Shown here one piece after another: positions 62,226-64,000 of a stretch of DNA of 64,000 nt (its first letter is position 1; every line of letters begins with the position of its first letter). Made by a program: the position numbers and the translations under genes. Source of the DNA: Epiperipatus broadwayi (lineage: Eukaryota > Onychophora > Udeonychophora > Euonychophora > Peripatidae); NCBI GenBank assembly GCA_028023455.1, contig JAQFVV010000204.1, forward strand, positions 1,769,001 through 1,833,000, given 5' to 3'. Under the pieces are notes generated by a model that saw nothing but the letters and a program-made list of their open reading frames with translations, was not told where the DNA came from and did not search any database.

Positions 62226-63380
62226 TATCATCATCAACCATTATCAATCCACTGCAGGATGGTCTGTCCAAGTTCAATCCATCTTCACAAATCTCTAGCA
62301 TCTCCTTTCCACATCACCCCTGCACACTTTCTTATTTCATCCATCCATCTGACATGTGATCTTTTTCTGGGTCTCTTGGAATCCAGTTTAAGCTTTCAAT
62401 TGTCCATCTATCATCTCTTCTAGCAATATGGCCAGCCCAATTTCACTTCAATCTTTTAATTTTTTTAATGAGGTAAATAACACCTGTTTGTTCTCTTATC
62501 CATATATTGCATTTTCAATCTCTTCTTTTTACTTCCAATATGCATTTCTTCATACTTTTTGAGTGGTCTGAAGTCTCTGCATTGCTCTTCTATTAAGTGT
62601 CCAACTCTCAGATCCATAAGTAAGAACTTGTAGAACACATTTATTAAAAACCTTCCTTTTTTAACACATAGGCATATTTTTTTAGTATCAAGTTATTTCT
62701 GCCAAAAGCACTCCAACCTTTAATTCTATGATTAATTTTATCCATTATGTTTCCATCTGTATTAGTGATCTGATCAAGGTATTTGTAACTGGTAACTTCT
62801 TCTAACTCATTATAATCAATCTTTATTTTCATATTTGGAGAAAATCCATTAAGCATTAATTTTAGTCTTTTTAACATTTATCTTTTGTCCTACTTTCCTA
62901 TTTTCATCTGATAACTCTTGCAATATTTCCTGCAACTCTAAAGCACTATTTGTAAAAACAATTACATCATCTGCAAAATTTAAATGACTTAAATAATCTA
63001 CATTTGCTCTCACTCCTTTAACTTCCTATTTTAATCTACAAAATACTTCTTGCAGCACTTCTGTAAAAAGTTATGGAGTCACCCCGTCTTACACCCTTCT
63101 CAATGTTGACTTTCCTAGTATTATTATGTAATCTAATTGTTGCATTTTTATAAATATTCTGTAAAATATTACAATATCTTGGATCTATCTATACCTTGAT
63201 GATCTAATGTTTTAATCACTGAAGAAATGTTTATAGAATGAAATGCCTTTTCATAATCTACAAATCCAAAGCATAATGGCAACTCATATTCATTTGCCCT
63301 TTCTATAACTTCGCTCAATATCTGAATATGATCTACTGTACTAAAACTCATATGCATATATATAGAAACACACCTATTCA
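62226..63380 (-). pseudogene. RTE-like LINE, 3' half (RT to C-terminus)
   Basis: Minus-strand motifs in order: STVDHIQILSEVIERANEYE and LCFGFVDYEKAFHSI (63,345-63,230), the RT block with its first catalytic Asp. EKGVRRGDS follows (about 63,110-63,080, frameshifted). NFADDVIVFTNS (about 62,985-62,950) keeps both catalytic Asp. VTSYKYLDQITNTDGN (about 62,795-62,745), TYGSESWTLNRRAMQRLQT (about 62,625-62,565) and WAGHIARRDDRWT (about 62,438-62,400) are typical of RTE C-terminal regions. The last frame ends WIDNG and stop near 62,236, followed by TGATGATGA, a usual RTE 3' tail. It is truncated at the 5' side (about 63,380) and has several stops and frameshifts. Confidence 0.88.
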
Positions 63381-64000
63381 TTTAATCTTTTTGTAAATTT
63401 GTTTTTAAATAATTAATATAAAATATCAAAGAGGAGCTGAAACTAATAATTACTTAATTATCTAATCAGAATGGAAAATAAAATACAAAGCAATTTGTTA
63501 AAGAAATTTACAGTAAATGATTTAAAATAAAGACAAACAAAAACAATAGATTTGATAATAAATCATAAAAGATGTTTATATTGTTTTTTTTTGTATTCTT
63601 TAATATAAATATTATATAAAAATTATTCACCCATTAATTTCTTTTTAAAGTGAACAAAGAATTTTTGCTAAAGACAATGAATTAATTCAAGGATAAATGA
63701 TTACAAATACACATACCACAACATTATTAAAATTAATTAGAAATAAATTATATAATTATTTTAGCGATTACTTACTGTTTACAATATTATTAAATTTTAA
63801 TAAATTATTTGCAATTTTAAATACAAATCTGAAATCATTTTGTCATACATTGCCTTATTTCATTCAGACCAATCTACTTTTTGAAACATGAGATAATAAG
63901 AGTGTGATCATAAAATAATTAAACTCGTACAATTACAACTAATATTTATGTAAATAAATGACTGATTATACTACAAAGCAATATTAGTATTGAATAGATT
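63381..64000. other. AT-rich spacer to the window end
   Basis: No coding or repeat signal recognised. The plus-strand frame at 63,697-63,891 is low-complexity and unsupported. Confidence 0.6.

Noticed and set aside
1-64000. CRISPR arrays, bacterial operons, rRNA genes
   Set aside because: No regular direct-repeat/spacer array, no clustered long ORFs and no conserved rRNA segments were seen. The content is that of a repeat-rich animal genome.

Overview
This window looks like intergenic DNA from a very AT-rich animal genome. By eye only about a quarter of the bases are G or C. I find no intact host gene, rRNA or functional tRNA. What can be recognised is a layered set of decayed transposable elements: a Ty3/Gypsy LTR retrotransposon, several non-LTR retrotransposons (LINEs), a Penelope-like element (PLE), a Merlin-type DNA transposon, and foldback or MITE-like repeats. 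Together they point to a metazoan, probably an invertebrate such as a cnidarian, flatworm or mollusc. The sequence alone does not let me choose between these.

Region 1-13.8 kb: AT-rich spacer with a foldback cluster (2.5-3.2 kb), a Merlin/ISXO2-like transposase remnant (4.3-4.7 kb), a second foldback family next to a tRNA-derived head (8.3-10 kb), and a long TAA microsatellite (12.5 kb).

Region 13.85-25.12 kb: one complete but inactivated Ty3/Gypsy retrotransposon. It has unusually long LTRs (2,446 and 2,347 bp), a 5-bp target-site duplication CTCTA, a polypurine tract, and the order gag, protease, reverse transcriptase, RNase H, integrase. All genes are broken by stops and frameshifts.

Region 25-43.5 kb: mostly AT-rich spacer. 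It holds a GC-richer island (29.8-31.6 kb) that looks like a decayed retroelement, possibly DIRS-like. It also holds a head-to-head pair of 5'-truncated PLE copies (32.6-33.6 kb), which keep the C-terminus of a GIY-YIG-type ORF and a hairpin resembling a hammerhead core, and two clean MITE-like elements (39.0 and 40.9 kb).

Region 43.5-64 kb: an array of six short palindromes (43.6-43.9 kb), another MITE (50.1 kb), and at least five LINE fossils. These are RTE-like copies on the minus strand (51.3-52.6 and 62.2-63.4 kb), two copies of a second endonuclease/RT family (53.2-55.7 kb plus, 59.1-61.6 kb minus, the latter split by a PLE-like repeat), and a weaker LINE trace (55.9-56.7 kb minus).

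No genes here act together in a pathway. The element proteins are all pseudogenes, read from motifs in shifting frames, so their boundaries are approximate.
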